A stretch of DNA of 64,000 nt from Archilochus colubris (lineage: Eukaryota; Chordata; Aves; Apodiformes; Trochilidae): contig CM041090.1 of assembly GCA_023079485.1 (NCBI GenBank), positions 35,800,874 through 35,864,873 on the forward strand. The letters run 5' to 3'. Below are positions 24,849 through 36,385 of this stretch, in pieces. The number at the start of each line of letters is the position of its first letter. The stretch's first letter is position 1. Below the pieces are notes generated by a model. That model was not told where the DNA came from. It worked only from the letters and a program-made list of their open reading frames with translations, and ran no database searches. A program made the translations under genes and the position numbers.

Positions 24849-26850
24849 CATTGTAAGAGTGCTTGCTGGAAAATGTGATGTGTCTCTTGAAAGGTTAACC
24901 CCTTTGAGGGCATTTCAGAATATAAAAACATGGCTCTGATAGGCTTTCTGCCCACTCAAGAAAGGTAGATGGCAAACAAGCCCAGGCAGGTACCAGGAGG
25001 GGGAGGAGGGGCTGGCAGCTGCACGAAAAATTGGTCACTGAGCAACTCCTGCAAACACAGGCATGGATGTGCATCGCACTTGAACATACACAGAAATCAG
25101 TTCAGTTGTAAAATGATGCTTATAGATGCTACAAACCTGTCCACAGCCAAGCCTACCTCAGTGAAGTAGAATCTTTATCCCTGAGTAAATGTTATATTTT
25201 TCCCCTGCAGCCACCCCATAGGTGTTGGTAAACTCTGCACCGGTGAAAAGACTTGACTTTTAAAAAAGAAAAATGGAAGTTGGCTTGGCAAGTCCACCTG
25301 AGGTTGGACATTTTGAGATTACTTCATCCTCCTACACATATTATCACCAATCTTCCATCTTTTACAACTTTTGAGTTATATTTGAGCACTTGGGCTGACT
25401 TCAAGTACATTTCTTATAATGTTTGCTCCCTTTTCTCACCACGTGTTCTCTGTAGAGGTTTCTTCCTGCTCCTCTCACTGCTGTTTTTCCAGCCTTTTAA
25501 CCTTTAAAAAAAAAATCTCTGTTATGAAAGGTTGTTGTGAAGACATACTCTCAGCTGTTTTGATAAAATATCTCCATCTACCAAGTTACCTTGTTTTTAA
25601 TGGAGAAATCGTCCTCTATTAATATTACATGTTTTTACACTGCTCGTCTACATCAAGGGCCAAACTGTGCTCTCAGAAGTGCACACACAACACTTCTAAA
25701 AGGAACATCAGTTCCACACAGGAATCCAACAACAACATCTGGCCCCAGATATTTTATTTATTTGAAACCTAACATAGCACTATACAATGTTCATAATTTT
25801 GTGCTTTCCATTTCAATGTCTGCTATTTGTATATCTTTAAGAGGCTGCCTGAATGTGGTTTTTTGGTTCTTAAATGAGAAGAATTGAGCACAGTGAAGCA
25901 AATCTGCACATATTTCTGGAGGTTCAGAAACCTTCCTGCTGAACTACACTCATCTCAGCAGCAAGATGTACTGAGCCACTGTAATTCCAGAGGGAATCAA
26001 TTGTGGAAATATCCAGGGCCTATATGAGAGCCAGGTTTCAAAAGCCAAGGCAGCTCACAGGCAAGGACATGACCAGAAGTTTTAGGAGATGCTACAGATC
26101 AGAGAGCACATGGCAGCTTTGTGGCACAGGTGACAAGAGGGCAGGTCCTAGTGTAGCATCTTCTCCCCTGTCTATGTGCCTCCTACTCCATGGTGGGAAC
26201 TGAGCTGGAGATGGAGGCAAAAACATCCTAGGAGTTGAGCCTTTGAGAATTTGGAGAGCTTATAAAATCACTCCAAACCAAGGAAAGTTGCCTTCATTAC
26301 TTGAGTTTACTAATTCATTGCATTTAAGGCTTTTCTTTCCCCATATTCAACTAAACTGGACCCCTCATGCCTGCAAATGTTAATCCTCCTCATAGAACAG
26401 AAATCATTGTTAATATTTGCAAATTTTATCACTGGAATGGAAATGGTGACCTGTGGGACTGTCCCACTTTTCAAGGAATTGAAGCATTAAGACATAATTT
26501 ATGCATTTGAGAAGAAATTTCCATATCACAGAGATTGCTTCATTCCCTGTTATGACTTATGAAGGGTGTTACCAGTAAATGAAACCACAGAGATCTGTAT
26601 TACATAAGAACTTGTTTTGACATGTATAGTGCATCTTATTTATGGTGATAGCCCAAATGCACTGGGTTAATCCAACTGAACATTATTCCAAGGTTGTCCA
26701 GACAAAAAAAAAAAAAAAAGACTAAAGCAAACTCTTATGATCTTCATTTCAGCATGCATTAAAATCCCAGATAGCTATGACACTTTGGACAAGCCGTCTG
26801 TGATGCATGGAGGTTAATTTTTGTAATAGTATTTAGGTGGAAGATAAGAT
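24849..26850. other. Unique noncoding sequence
   Basis: Nothing recognisable except a 16-bp poly-A run at 26704-26719. Frames do not exceed 98 codons. Confidence 0.5.
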
Positions 26851-26907
26851 AGGAGGGAGGAAAGGCAGGCAAAAGGCAAGAAGGCAGGAAGGCAGGAAGG
26901 AAGGAGC
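26851..26907. repeat. Purine-rich GGAA/GGCA microsatellite
   Basis: Imperfect repeats of AAGGC, AGGAAGGC and GGAAGGA on the plus strand, about 57 bp, almost pyrimidine-free except for regularly spaced C. Confidence 0.85.
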
Positions 26908-29878
26908 TGAAGACTCAGCCACCACTGCACCATCCACTTCTCTACAAGCAGGCTTCCTATGACACATTCTGCTGCCTTCGTTCACCATCACACCAGTGCT
27001 CCCCTTCTGGCTTCCCAGTAAGCTTCTGGAGGGGAATTAAAGGTTTTCTCAGCTGAACTGCTTTTCCTCCCCTACTCTGCCCAGGCCCACAGTACCTCAA
27101 TGAATTCAGTACTTGTTCCAATGAATTACTGTTATTGATGACTACAGATAGCTGAGCATTGCTGTGCATTTCTGTAAAACAACACTAAACAAAACCAGGA
27201 GAGGATGGACTCCTTTCCAATCCCTCCTCCAAACATAATATGTGCTTTGAAACTTTATCTGCCACTTACTGTAGGAACTCTGGTTAGAATTATTACACAT
27301 GTAACTGCCTTAAGTTTCTTTACCACACATTTTATCCAACTACATCCACAAGCAAGAGGTTCCACCATGCACTTTATAAACCTGTGAGGGGGTGTGCTTG
27401 ATTAGAGTCCATAATACATTCCACAAAACTAGTAATCAAAACACCAGCTGGTGATCCTCTGCTTAGCCACTTCTTATACAAATAAAAAAAAAATTATTCT
27501 TTTTCTCCCTTGAAGAAGAGTGTTGCTGAAAACAAGGTACTAAATATTACTTTCAGGGCTCTCAAAAGACTGAGTGATATATATTAGCTGTCTGAGGACA
27601 TAGAACTTTCTATTCTTGGTGGAATTCTTCTTGGCTTAATTGGGCTTTGTAGAAAAAATAATGTTATTTTAAAGGAGCAGCGATAAGAGTGTGGATATTT
27701 TTATACACTCAATTGCTGGTGTATAAGAAATCTGTTGTAGAGTCAACCTTACACACATTTATTATTTTCTGCAATGTGTATAAGCAGAATTTGAGTATTT
27801 TAAAAATATACATAAGTATTACTGTTACCCAGATGTAACAATCCAGACAGACCACCAGCATTTGCTCTGTTTAATGGAGATTACAGTCTGGCAGCTGCAG
27901 GGAAATTTTTAACCATGTCACAGCAATCTGGGCTTCAACCGTAAGTTTGACAATTCTCTCACATTCCCAGTTTTTGCAGTTCTTTCAAGATTTTGCCATC
28001 CAGGCTCCAAGCTGTGGGGAGAATGGATGAACCTCTGACTCTCAGCCCAGTGCACTGTACCCACAGGTGTGTTAGGGGTTTGCACTGCACCTGGGTGTGA
28101 GTCCTGAATCTGAGAGCAGCAGCAGTGTCCTAAAGCAGTTCCCATTTTCTGTAGGGCAATATGAAGAAAAACCACGTTTTGCTTCTGTGATTTCCAAATG
28201 TAGGGCTCTGGGGTGCTTTTGCTAAACAGCGAGCTGAAATTTAAGTCAATGTCCCTTGCAACCACTGACACTGAGAGTCAGGCTTGGATTTCATCTTCAA
28301 ACACAGGATAAACATGAGAGCTTTCAAATCAAGAGGAGAAGACTGATTCCCAATGCTCCATAAGAAGAACAGTGATAAAGAATTGAAAGTGTAAACCTGA
28401 ACTTTACTGCTTCATCGACATAGAGCCTTCCATTTTCCATCTGCTCCATGGAGTCATGAAGCAGCCACAACATTGTTAAAACTGAATCATTTTCAAGCCC
28501 ATAGCTTGCCAAGTGCTTTGCTGTATGCTTTTCCTAACGAGAAGAAGCATCTTCTACTTCCTACTGAGTCAAATCCCAGTGGCCAGCATGAGCTGATCAA
28601 CATGAAATAATTTAATGAAGCTAATGTGAGAAAGCATTGTAAATTAAAACTTTTATTTTGACTTAATAAAACTTCCAATGGGTGTTGCAATAAACAATGT
28701 CAGACTCTTTCCTTGGAAACTTTTTTTTATCCAGGCTCTACTTGTCCTGCCTTTCTACAGGGAAAGCTTCCCCAGCTCAGGGAGGATGTATCTTCTGACT
28801 CACCATCTTGCTTCTGGATGGCTGATTCCCTCATTTTAAAGGCAGACAAAAGAAAAGAACAACCAAATAGTATTAAGAAAAGCAACCTGGCAAGGAGCTG
28901 GGGTAGCTGTGCTCTTGTGTAACATCTGACTGTTGTCAGCAGACTGCAGTTGAACCTGCCCAAGGAAATCAGAGCCATGAGTCTGGATTCCTCTGTCAGC
29001 ATAAGCTTTTCATTCACACCTTAGTACAGCTCTTGACAGCTGTGGCTTCCTTGTCAGATTAAATGTATCAGGACTCTGCGTCTGTTTTCAAACCAAGTAA
29101 GTAAAAAAAAGCTTATTAGAAAACATGCCAGTTTCAAAAAGATAAGATTAGCTGTACTGATTGTACAGTCCTAATTACATCTCATTAATCCTGAAAGCGA
29201 AGATGGGAAGGTGAGGAATAGTGAATACAGACCAAGGCAGGAAATCTTATGCCCTAGGAATACAACTCAACATGTTATAAGCAGCTAATGGTCTTTACTT
29301 ATTCGTGGTGGTGTCTAATACAATCTCAATGTTTTTCAAACACCCAGACCTAATTCACTCCACAGGAAATTCAAATTCAAAGGGGATGCATTATGGCCTG
29401 TGGGAAGATGCTGAAGATGTGGGCACACTCCTCCCCAGCCTGTGACAAGCTAAGGGTAGCCGAGCCAGCATAGGCAGGCAGTGAAATCCCTCCCAGATTT
29501 GCCTTTCTAGCAGTGAAGCTGACTGGCAGCTCTCTGGAGAACCACAGCTCAGTACCCTGGTGGCTGCCAGGCAAATGGATGGTCCTTGCAGTTCAGTGGT
29601 TATCCTGCAGTCTCTCCTGATGCCAAAGAAATGTCAAGGTTAAAAGCACAGGCAGTTGCTAGAATGCAGGTTTCACAGGTGTGCAGAAATAATGTCTTTA
29701 GTTACAGATGTTTTCTCCAAGAGGCACTGCTTTCTCTCATCTACCTAAAAAGCTGACAGGACACTTGCACAACTCCTGTGGGTGGAAACCAGTCCTGAAA
29801 ATCACAACCTGGGAGTGACAATGTCCTTAAATACATATTTCCTTTGTACTCCAGCCTTCCCCCAATGTGAACCTTTAG
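26908..29878. other. Unique noncoding sequence
   Basis: No recognised gene or repeat. The largest frame is 117 codons (27918-28271, minus), not recognised. 27500-27850 is AT-rich. Confidence 0.5.
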
Positions 29879-30236
29879 TGTAACAAGGCAACCAGGTGCC
29901 ACTAATTGCCAGGGAGTGAGCATGAGCTTGTGTCAAGCCCACCTGTGCCCAATTAAGGTGGGCTCCCACTGTGCATGAGCAGGACCGGGGGCCAATAAAA
30001 GGTGAGGCTCAAACTCACAGGCTCAGCTCACTCCTGAGCTAGCCAGCAGAGAGATCAGTTGCTCTCAGAGCAACAGCACCGATCCAGGCTAGTCAACCCT
30101 GTGGGCTACAGGCTCGGAGCACTGTTTGTGAGTCTCTGCTGGAACATCTGGTTGGACCTTGAAGTGCCGTACCCTAAAAGAGGTTCGTCTTGCTACGTGA
30201 ACCAAGAGATTTACTCACTCAGTGCTTGCTGAAGGT
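29879..30236 (+). mobile_element. Candidate solo LTR or LTR-derived promoter element
   Basis: The segment opens with TG at 29879. It has promoter-like architecture: a CCAAT-like word at 29949-29953, a TATA-like 'caataaaagg' at 29993-30002, and about 25-30 bp downstream a perfect hairpin AGCTCA-CTCC-TGAGCT (30025-30040), where transcription would be expected to start. The following 'aaagaggttcgtcttgctac' gives a U5-like run. This layout matches endogenous retrovirus-type LTRs in birds. No gag, pol or env frame flanks it, so it would be a solo LTR. Boundaries are approximate, no target-site duplication was confirmed, and the family is unknown. Confidence 0.45.
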
Positions 30237-33200
30237 ACTGGTTGCAACACAGCAATGGCAATTTATGACCTTCATCTGCTAGAAGGGACATGAATGTCAC
30301 ATGGAGCAAATCAACACCCTCTTTCAGGTTGAGGGTCTTGTGTAGCTCCACACCACTGCAAAGGAAATTATTATATCTCATCAGCAGGTTAGTGGAGACC
30401 AAATTCTTCACAAAGTGAAAACTATTTAACACAAATGAATAGCTACTGTTTACAGAAATAATAAGTATAATTCATAGCTCTTCAAAAATTCTGTGCAGGA
30501 TAATAACCAAACATTTCAAAAGGAAGGTTAGTGGGGGAGTAACTGCATTATGTACCAGGCTTTGGTGCTCAGGGTACCAAAATAGTGTCTTCCTTTCAAC
30601 ACCATTATTAGTCCGACACTTAGCATCGATATGCTACAGTTGTAAATATAATAGCTGGGATATTTGGGATGTTTGTGGTTTAAGAACAGTCAAGCATATT
30701 TTCTTTGTTGTGTAAAAAACCTGGTGACAGACAGAATTAACCTGAGGTTCTTGTCTGAAATCACAGGTCTAATTTGAAAAGGCCAAAGAAGAGAGATGTC
30801 TGTGTTGTCAGATTCAGCAGTGGATATTATCTTTTTTAAAAAAAACTGCGTTAAGGTAGCTGCAGCCAGCTATATAGGCCATTAGATGGGATTCTGAGAA
30901 GAAAAAAGAAGTGGAGAAATTATCACCTGCTAGAACTTCACCCTAAAAATCTTCAGAAAATTAAAAACCTCTCTCAAATAACAGCTGAACAATGTAATGA
31001 AAATGTGAGATTCAGGACTGAGGGGATATGTCTGTAGCAATCATTGTTTTCACTGTCACATCAAAGACACAGAAGAGTTCCCTGAGCTGGATTGCCCTTA
31101 CAGACACCAGTGAGCAGAGGTCTCACCACTGTGCTGCTCCTGTGCAAGGGCAGGGACAGCCAGAGTACTGCAAAAGAGAAGCCCAGATCTTTTTTGAAGG
31201 GTAGAAGCAGACAGCCTGAAAGAAACCAAACCTTCAGTGGTGAATGTTAGCATAAAAGAAGCTCAGAGCAAGCCTGCTGACAAGAAGAGGATCAAATATT
31301 TTTTCTGCAGAAAAAGAAGTTTGGAAGTCTTATGAAATATTATCTGTCACAGCCTATAGCCTGTTCTTAGTGGTGATATTTCTGACACGGACTGATCTCA
31401 GTGATCCCTCACTTGAGAAATACATACAGGCTGTATTATCCTGTTAATTTCTCTCTGACTCAGAGCAGGATGCAGGTGGAATCTGTAATGATTTCATTGC
31501 AGCCATTCTACTTTGGACTCTAATGTTGGTATATCTCAAAGATAGGCAAAGCCAAGGCAAAAAATTGACTGAAAACTCTCAAAGGAAAATCCAAATGCTG
31601 AAGACCAAGGCAAGACCACTCAGGACTCTTTCCCCAAGTGCTGTTTCTGAATCTCTGCTCTTAACAAGCTTTCAGAGGGCACTGATCAGTAGAATATAGT
31701 TTCAGATCTAGACATTTATAATCATTAGTAAGATAGTACTGCAGGATAGGACCTATGAGTTACTGTCATGGCTAAGGATATTGAATTAGGCATTGAACAA
31801 ACTCAGAACCGAAGACAATCTACGGGTCAAAAAAGGTTACAGATGATATTCTAAAGAAACAAGGAGAAGCATGAGGAAAAAATCCATCTCTTCCTTCACA
31901 TGCATTTTTCTTACATCCAAACAGGTCCATTTTTGTCCTAACTAGTGCCTGATTAATGGCATCAGTTTTTCAGCTGTGGAACCACTTTACCTCTGCTTGC
32001 AAAGAAATGGGTTTTGGCAAATGAATTGCAAACCTTGCTTTAGGATCTCTGGCTGGAGAGCGCTTCATAAAAATATTAACATAATTTGGTGCTGTCATTT
32101 CTAAAGCATCTCTTTAATGAGGGGAGTTGTTTACCGGTGACTGAGGCAGGCGTTGCTGTCTCAGAGATCATTTATATTTCACAACGCTGTCAAAGCCTGA
32201 CAAGCAGCAGATTGTAACAGGATGGCTTCTGCTTTTTGATGCAATGTTTGGTGCTCTCCTCTCACATGTGAATGGGGCTTTCTGTTTGTACCTTGTCAAA
32301 CGAGGGGAGAGAAGCTCCGGGGCAGGGGGTAGGGGTTTTCACTCAGCCTGACACATTGAATTTACATCAGTTATGCTTGCAGTGGGGTAAACATTTTTCT
32401 AAAAGAAGGTGTTGGAGCTAGCAGTGGTCGTCTCAGTAGCTTATTGAGTATTCTTTTGCATTCCTATCAGATGGAGATGTGTGTGCCACCCCACCAGCCA
32501 GCAGTGCCTCACATCACCAGCTGGGGAACGTTTTGCTGTGAGCATGCCTTCTTCTCAATGACCACTACAGCCCAGGAGGAGAGTTATCTCTGTCCCTGAT
32601 GGAGTCAGTACTTCAGGATGTAAGAGCCCTAGGGCAGGTGCTTCATGGAAGCTAAAATTGCAGCAGCCAGCCTGGAGGGTTTAAGCATGAACTTGAGCAT
32701 TTTGAAGCATGGGAAGAGTTGCAGCCCAGCTTCTCAGGGGTGAAGACCTCGTAGCTCTGCTGATGGCAATGGAGAGACACTGACCCAAACCAGCTGGTGT
32801 TTTGGCTCTCCAGGCTGTGCTCAGAGACTTTCAAGGAGCTGGTGGACTTATTTGAAACAATTTTTCGTGAGCATAAAAATGCTCATCTGCAGGGTCTGGT
32901 ATTAAAAGAGCTGGGTAGCAAGCTGGTGGCAGCCAAGAGATCTGCCAAAGTAGCAGGTTTTGAAAGAAACTGAACCAAAGAAAAGCTAAAATGCAGTTTA
33001 CCCAGAAATAGCTGTAGCAACTGTTTTCTAGGTATTAATCATATCTCCCTCTCTACGCACACTCTTCATTCTCACCAGGGTGGCTGTGCTGGGCAAGCAG
33101 ATTTTCTGCTCTCCTACTGCCACAGACTTTGTGAAGCTCCAGCCCAGTGCCTGCTTCTTTTTAAGGCTCAGCAACACTCCGGCCATGCAAAGGCAGCTGA

Positions 33201-35650
33201 GGTAATGGAGGGTTACAGATTTTACAGCATTGTCTGCAGTTCAGCAGTTAGCTGGTACATAAAGGCTCTGCTTTCATTGCTAGCCAGTGCTGGCAGAAGG
33301 CCTGTATTATGCCCTTTCATTTAAGACAAAAGCTCTCACACTGCAGTCTCCGGTGTGGAGAAATCTTTTGTACAGGCAGAGCCAGTGGGAGAAGGAGCCT
33401 TCTGGTCCCTGTGCTCCTTCTGCGGGGAGATTATAAAGGAAACCCCTTCCTTCTGCACATGGGCCAGATGAAGAACTGGAGCAATAATGCCTTTTTATCA
33501 CAGTAATTACAGTGCCCATTGTTTTAGTGACAGTGCTGTTGGGAAACAGGAATAGACCTCAGTCCCAAGGAGTTGTTCCAGTGTACACAAATGAATGATT
33601 TATTATATTGTTGTCAGATTAGACGGACCACTCAGCCTTACTTATACTACCCTTTTCCCCCACAATTCACTGTACATGTGTGTATACATTTTCTTTAACC
33701 AGATTATGCAAACTACCCAGAGAGGGAAGAAACAAAAGGCTGCTTTCTCTGGAGAACTTCCTTTGGGACTGGCAACTCTGGGCTGAGATGGGTATGGGAG
33801 ACCTCATCTGACCGCAGCACAGTCTGCTTCATGTGTTTATATACAGGGGAACAATGCTGTGCTCATAGAAACTGTGCTGGGAACCACTCTTCTCTGTTAT
33901 TTCTTAAAATAAACATTTCCAGCACATGCAAACACACCTCTGTCAAGAAACTTGTATGTGTGCTACCCAGTGTGCTGGGTTTAAGCAACGTGGGTTTATA
34001 AAAGAAATAAAGAAAAATGGTGATGAAGAAAAATATAGCTTTAGAAGAACCAAAATCAGTGCTGAGAAGTTTTAATATCAGTGACTAGTGCTACAGATAG
34101 CCAGCAAGACATGGTGAATCATGTAAGAATGTATCTGAGAAAGAAATCTCAAAAAAAGGGTCACGATCTGGTGACTGTCTCAGTCATAGGGTGGGAACAC
34201 AAATCATCCGGGCACAGCCTACAGGATGTGGACCACAGGGTCAAGACACATCTTACCTCTCACACAGAAAAAATTGAACAAGCTACCACATACTCTGAGT
34301 CAACTGGACTTCTTCTGTCAATAAAGACAGATAAGCATCTGCAGAAGTCTCTGCACCCCTGGGATGGCAGGAAGCACCTCTGACTGTGTTTTCTGCTCTC
34401 CACTGACTGGAGAGAGCCAGTCTGACAAGCTCTGGGTAGATGTTGGCTTTCCAATAGCTGAAGCTAGTTGCAGGGAGCCCCATGTGGAGTGGTTTATATG
34501 GGAAGGCTTCGTTTCCCTAAACTTGTCTGCAGGCCAAGACAACGCAGGTCACAGCTTTCTAAGAAAATTTTCAGAGCAGCTGCCTGAGACACCAGCATCA
34601 CTTTATATCAGCTCTTGGAAAATTAGAGAAGTCACAAAACTTGGAGATGTTTTGGACCAGGACAGAAAGAGACCACTGATAAAACTTGTGTAACTATCAG
34701 TTGGTTCATCTGGAACTGACTGCATCCAAAATCTGATATAGGAGGAAATCAAGTCATAATTAACGGATAGCAGTACAATTTATTCAATCAAGATTAATTT
34801 ATGGAAATTAAGTCCAGTCATAAAGAAATTTTATGATTTCTTCTTCAGGCCAAGTATATATGAGAAACTTAACTTCGTTGACATCAGATACTCTGGATAG
34901 TCAAGTTTTCAGTGAGTGAGCAGCTTGACATTGACAGTGGAAAAAGAATTTTGTACAGTTACTGGAAGTTAAGGGTAAAAAATGGCAAGGTTCACAACAG
35001 GAACCTCAAGAAGACTTGGTTGCAATAACAGATGACTTGATCTCATCCTGTTAATGAAGAGATTTCTATAACCAAGTGCACACAGAATACCCTGGTCCAG
35101 TGATGGAGGTTAACTGAAACTAAAGGTATGGTTAGAGAAATTGGATGGGCATTTAATACACTTGGTGATAATGTATGAGAACAGCTTGTCCACAGAAGTG
35201 ATAATTTATCCAACTTATACAGCAGTATCTCAAAAGCTTCAAAAGCTGTGATATCATTTGTCTTCCCTCAACACATACATGTTTCAGCTAAATCCCAAAT
35301 GCACTCATCCCCTGTGCCCCTTGATGAACCACAAGCACAGGTCCACAGACCACTGAGCCAGGGGAGTATCAGGCAGAGCCCATCTTCTGATCAAATCCAG
35401 CAGCACCTGAACAGCATGATCCTAATTTACCAAAAAAACCCATCCCACCAGTATTACGCTTGTGCTTTCAGCACAGACCTTTGGCATCTTAGTTGTTTTG
35501 GTCTTCCTCACCTGAGCAGCAACCCCTCAGGTAGAAACACAGAGTAATTGATGTTGCCCCAAGTTCACAATAATTTGTGTCATTGCTACCAAATGTTGGC
35601 CAATATCATGGAAATTTAGCTCACAGACTGTTGGAAAGATGAGGAGTTCG
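30237..35650. other. Unique noncoding sequence, no gene recognised
   Basis: About 5.4 kb. 30440-32640 is nearly free of frames longer than 60 codons, as expected for AT-rich noncoding DNA. A CNE-like block lies at 31985-32330, and two overlapping plus-strand frames lie at 34081-34693 (both in the findings). No recognisable repeat family. Confidence 0.5.
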
Positions 35651-35691
35651 GTTTATTGGTTTTGGGGTTTTTTTGTTTTTGTTTTTTTTTG
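35651..35691. repeat. T/G-rich low-complexity tract
   Basis: T runs separated by G, the complement type of the A/C-rich tracts. Confidence 0.8.
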
Positions 35692-35984
35692 TCATTTTCA
35701 AAGATGGGAATGTTGGTCTCATGCAGAAAAGCCAGACAGCTTTTCCTGTGTAACATTCATGGATTTTAAAAGCACAAATCCTTTAGCCTTCCAAAATTTC
35801 ATTTTTGTTCATTCCTGACCAAGCATCTTATGAACCTGACCTGACCCCATCCTCTAACAGTCTTTAAAAGATGGCTGTCAAGTGAGGACTGTGATGTTTA
35901 ATCTCTGGAGCATCTCTATCAGTTTTCAGCAATTCAGACCTTTGCTTGCAGTTCCTGAAAGGAATACTTGTTTTTTAAAGGAAG
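35692..35984. other. Unique noncoding sequence
   Basis: Nothing recognisable. Confidence 0.5.
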
Positions 35985-36385
35985 AATCATAGAATGGTTT
36001 GGGCTGGAAGGGACCTTGAAGATCATCTGGTTCCATCCCCAACCTAGACCAGGTTGCTTAAAGCCCAGGTCTTGACCTCTTCCAGGGATGGGGCATCAAA
36101 AATTTCTCTGGGCAACCTGTGCCAGTGTCTCACCATTGAATTTTTTCCTAATATCTAATCTAAATCTACCCTCCTTTCATCACTGACATACCTGTAGAAG
36201 TTTTTCTTGTTTTCTTGATGTCCCTGGACAGATTTAATTCTTTCAGGGCTTTAGTTATCCTGACTTGATCCCTGGCTGCTTGGACAGTTTCTCTGTCTTC
36301 CTCCCAGGCTACCTGTTCTTGTTTCCACCCTCTGTAGCCTTCCTTCTTGTGTTTGAGTTTATCCAGGAGCATTTTTGTTCACCCA
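35985..36385 (-). mobile_element. Internally deleted CR1 LINE (3' end joined to an ORF2 segment)
   Basis: Read on the plus strand, 35985-36179 is the reverse complement of a CR1 3' end: 'catagaatggtttgggctgg', 'ctctgggcaacctgtgccag', 'taatatctaatctaaatcta'. From about 36180 the sequence switches without a gap to reverse-complement CR1 ORF2 text from between the endonuclease and reverse transcriptase domains ('cctgtagaagtttttcttg'). The reverse transcriptase part, well over 1 kb in a full-length CR1, is absent. Either an internal deletion, a template switch during insertion, or two adjacent same-strand insertions could explain this. Confidence 0.85.
36166..36372 (-). pseudogene. CR1 ORF2 fragment, linker between endonuclease and RT
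   Basis: The minus-strand frame reads with CR1 ORF2-like blocks: '[20 protein letters not shown]', '[16 protein letters not shown]' and '[13 protein letters not shown]'. After that the frame is lost just before the deletion junction. CR1 ORF2 encodes an endonuclease plus reverse transcriptase. This piece carries neither catalytic core and cannot be functional. Confidence 0.8.
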
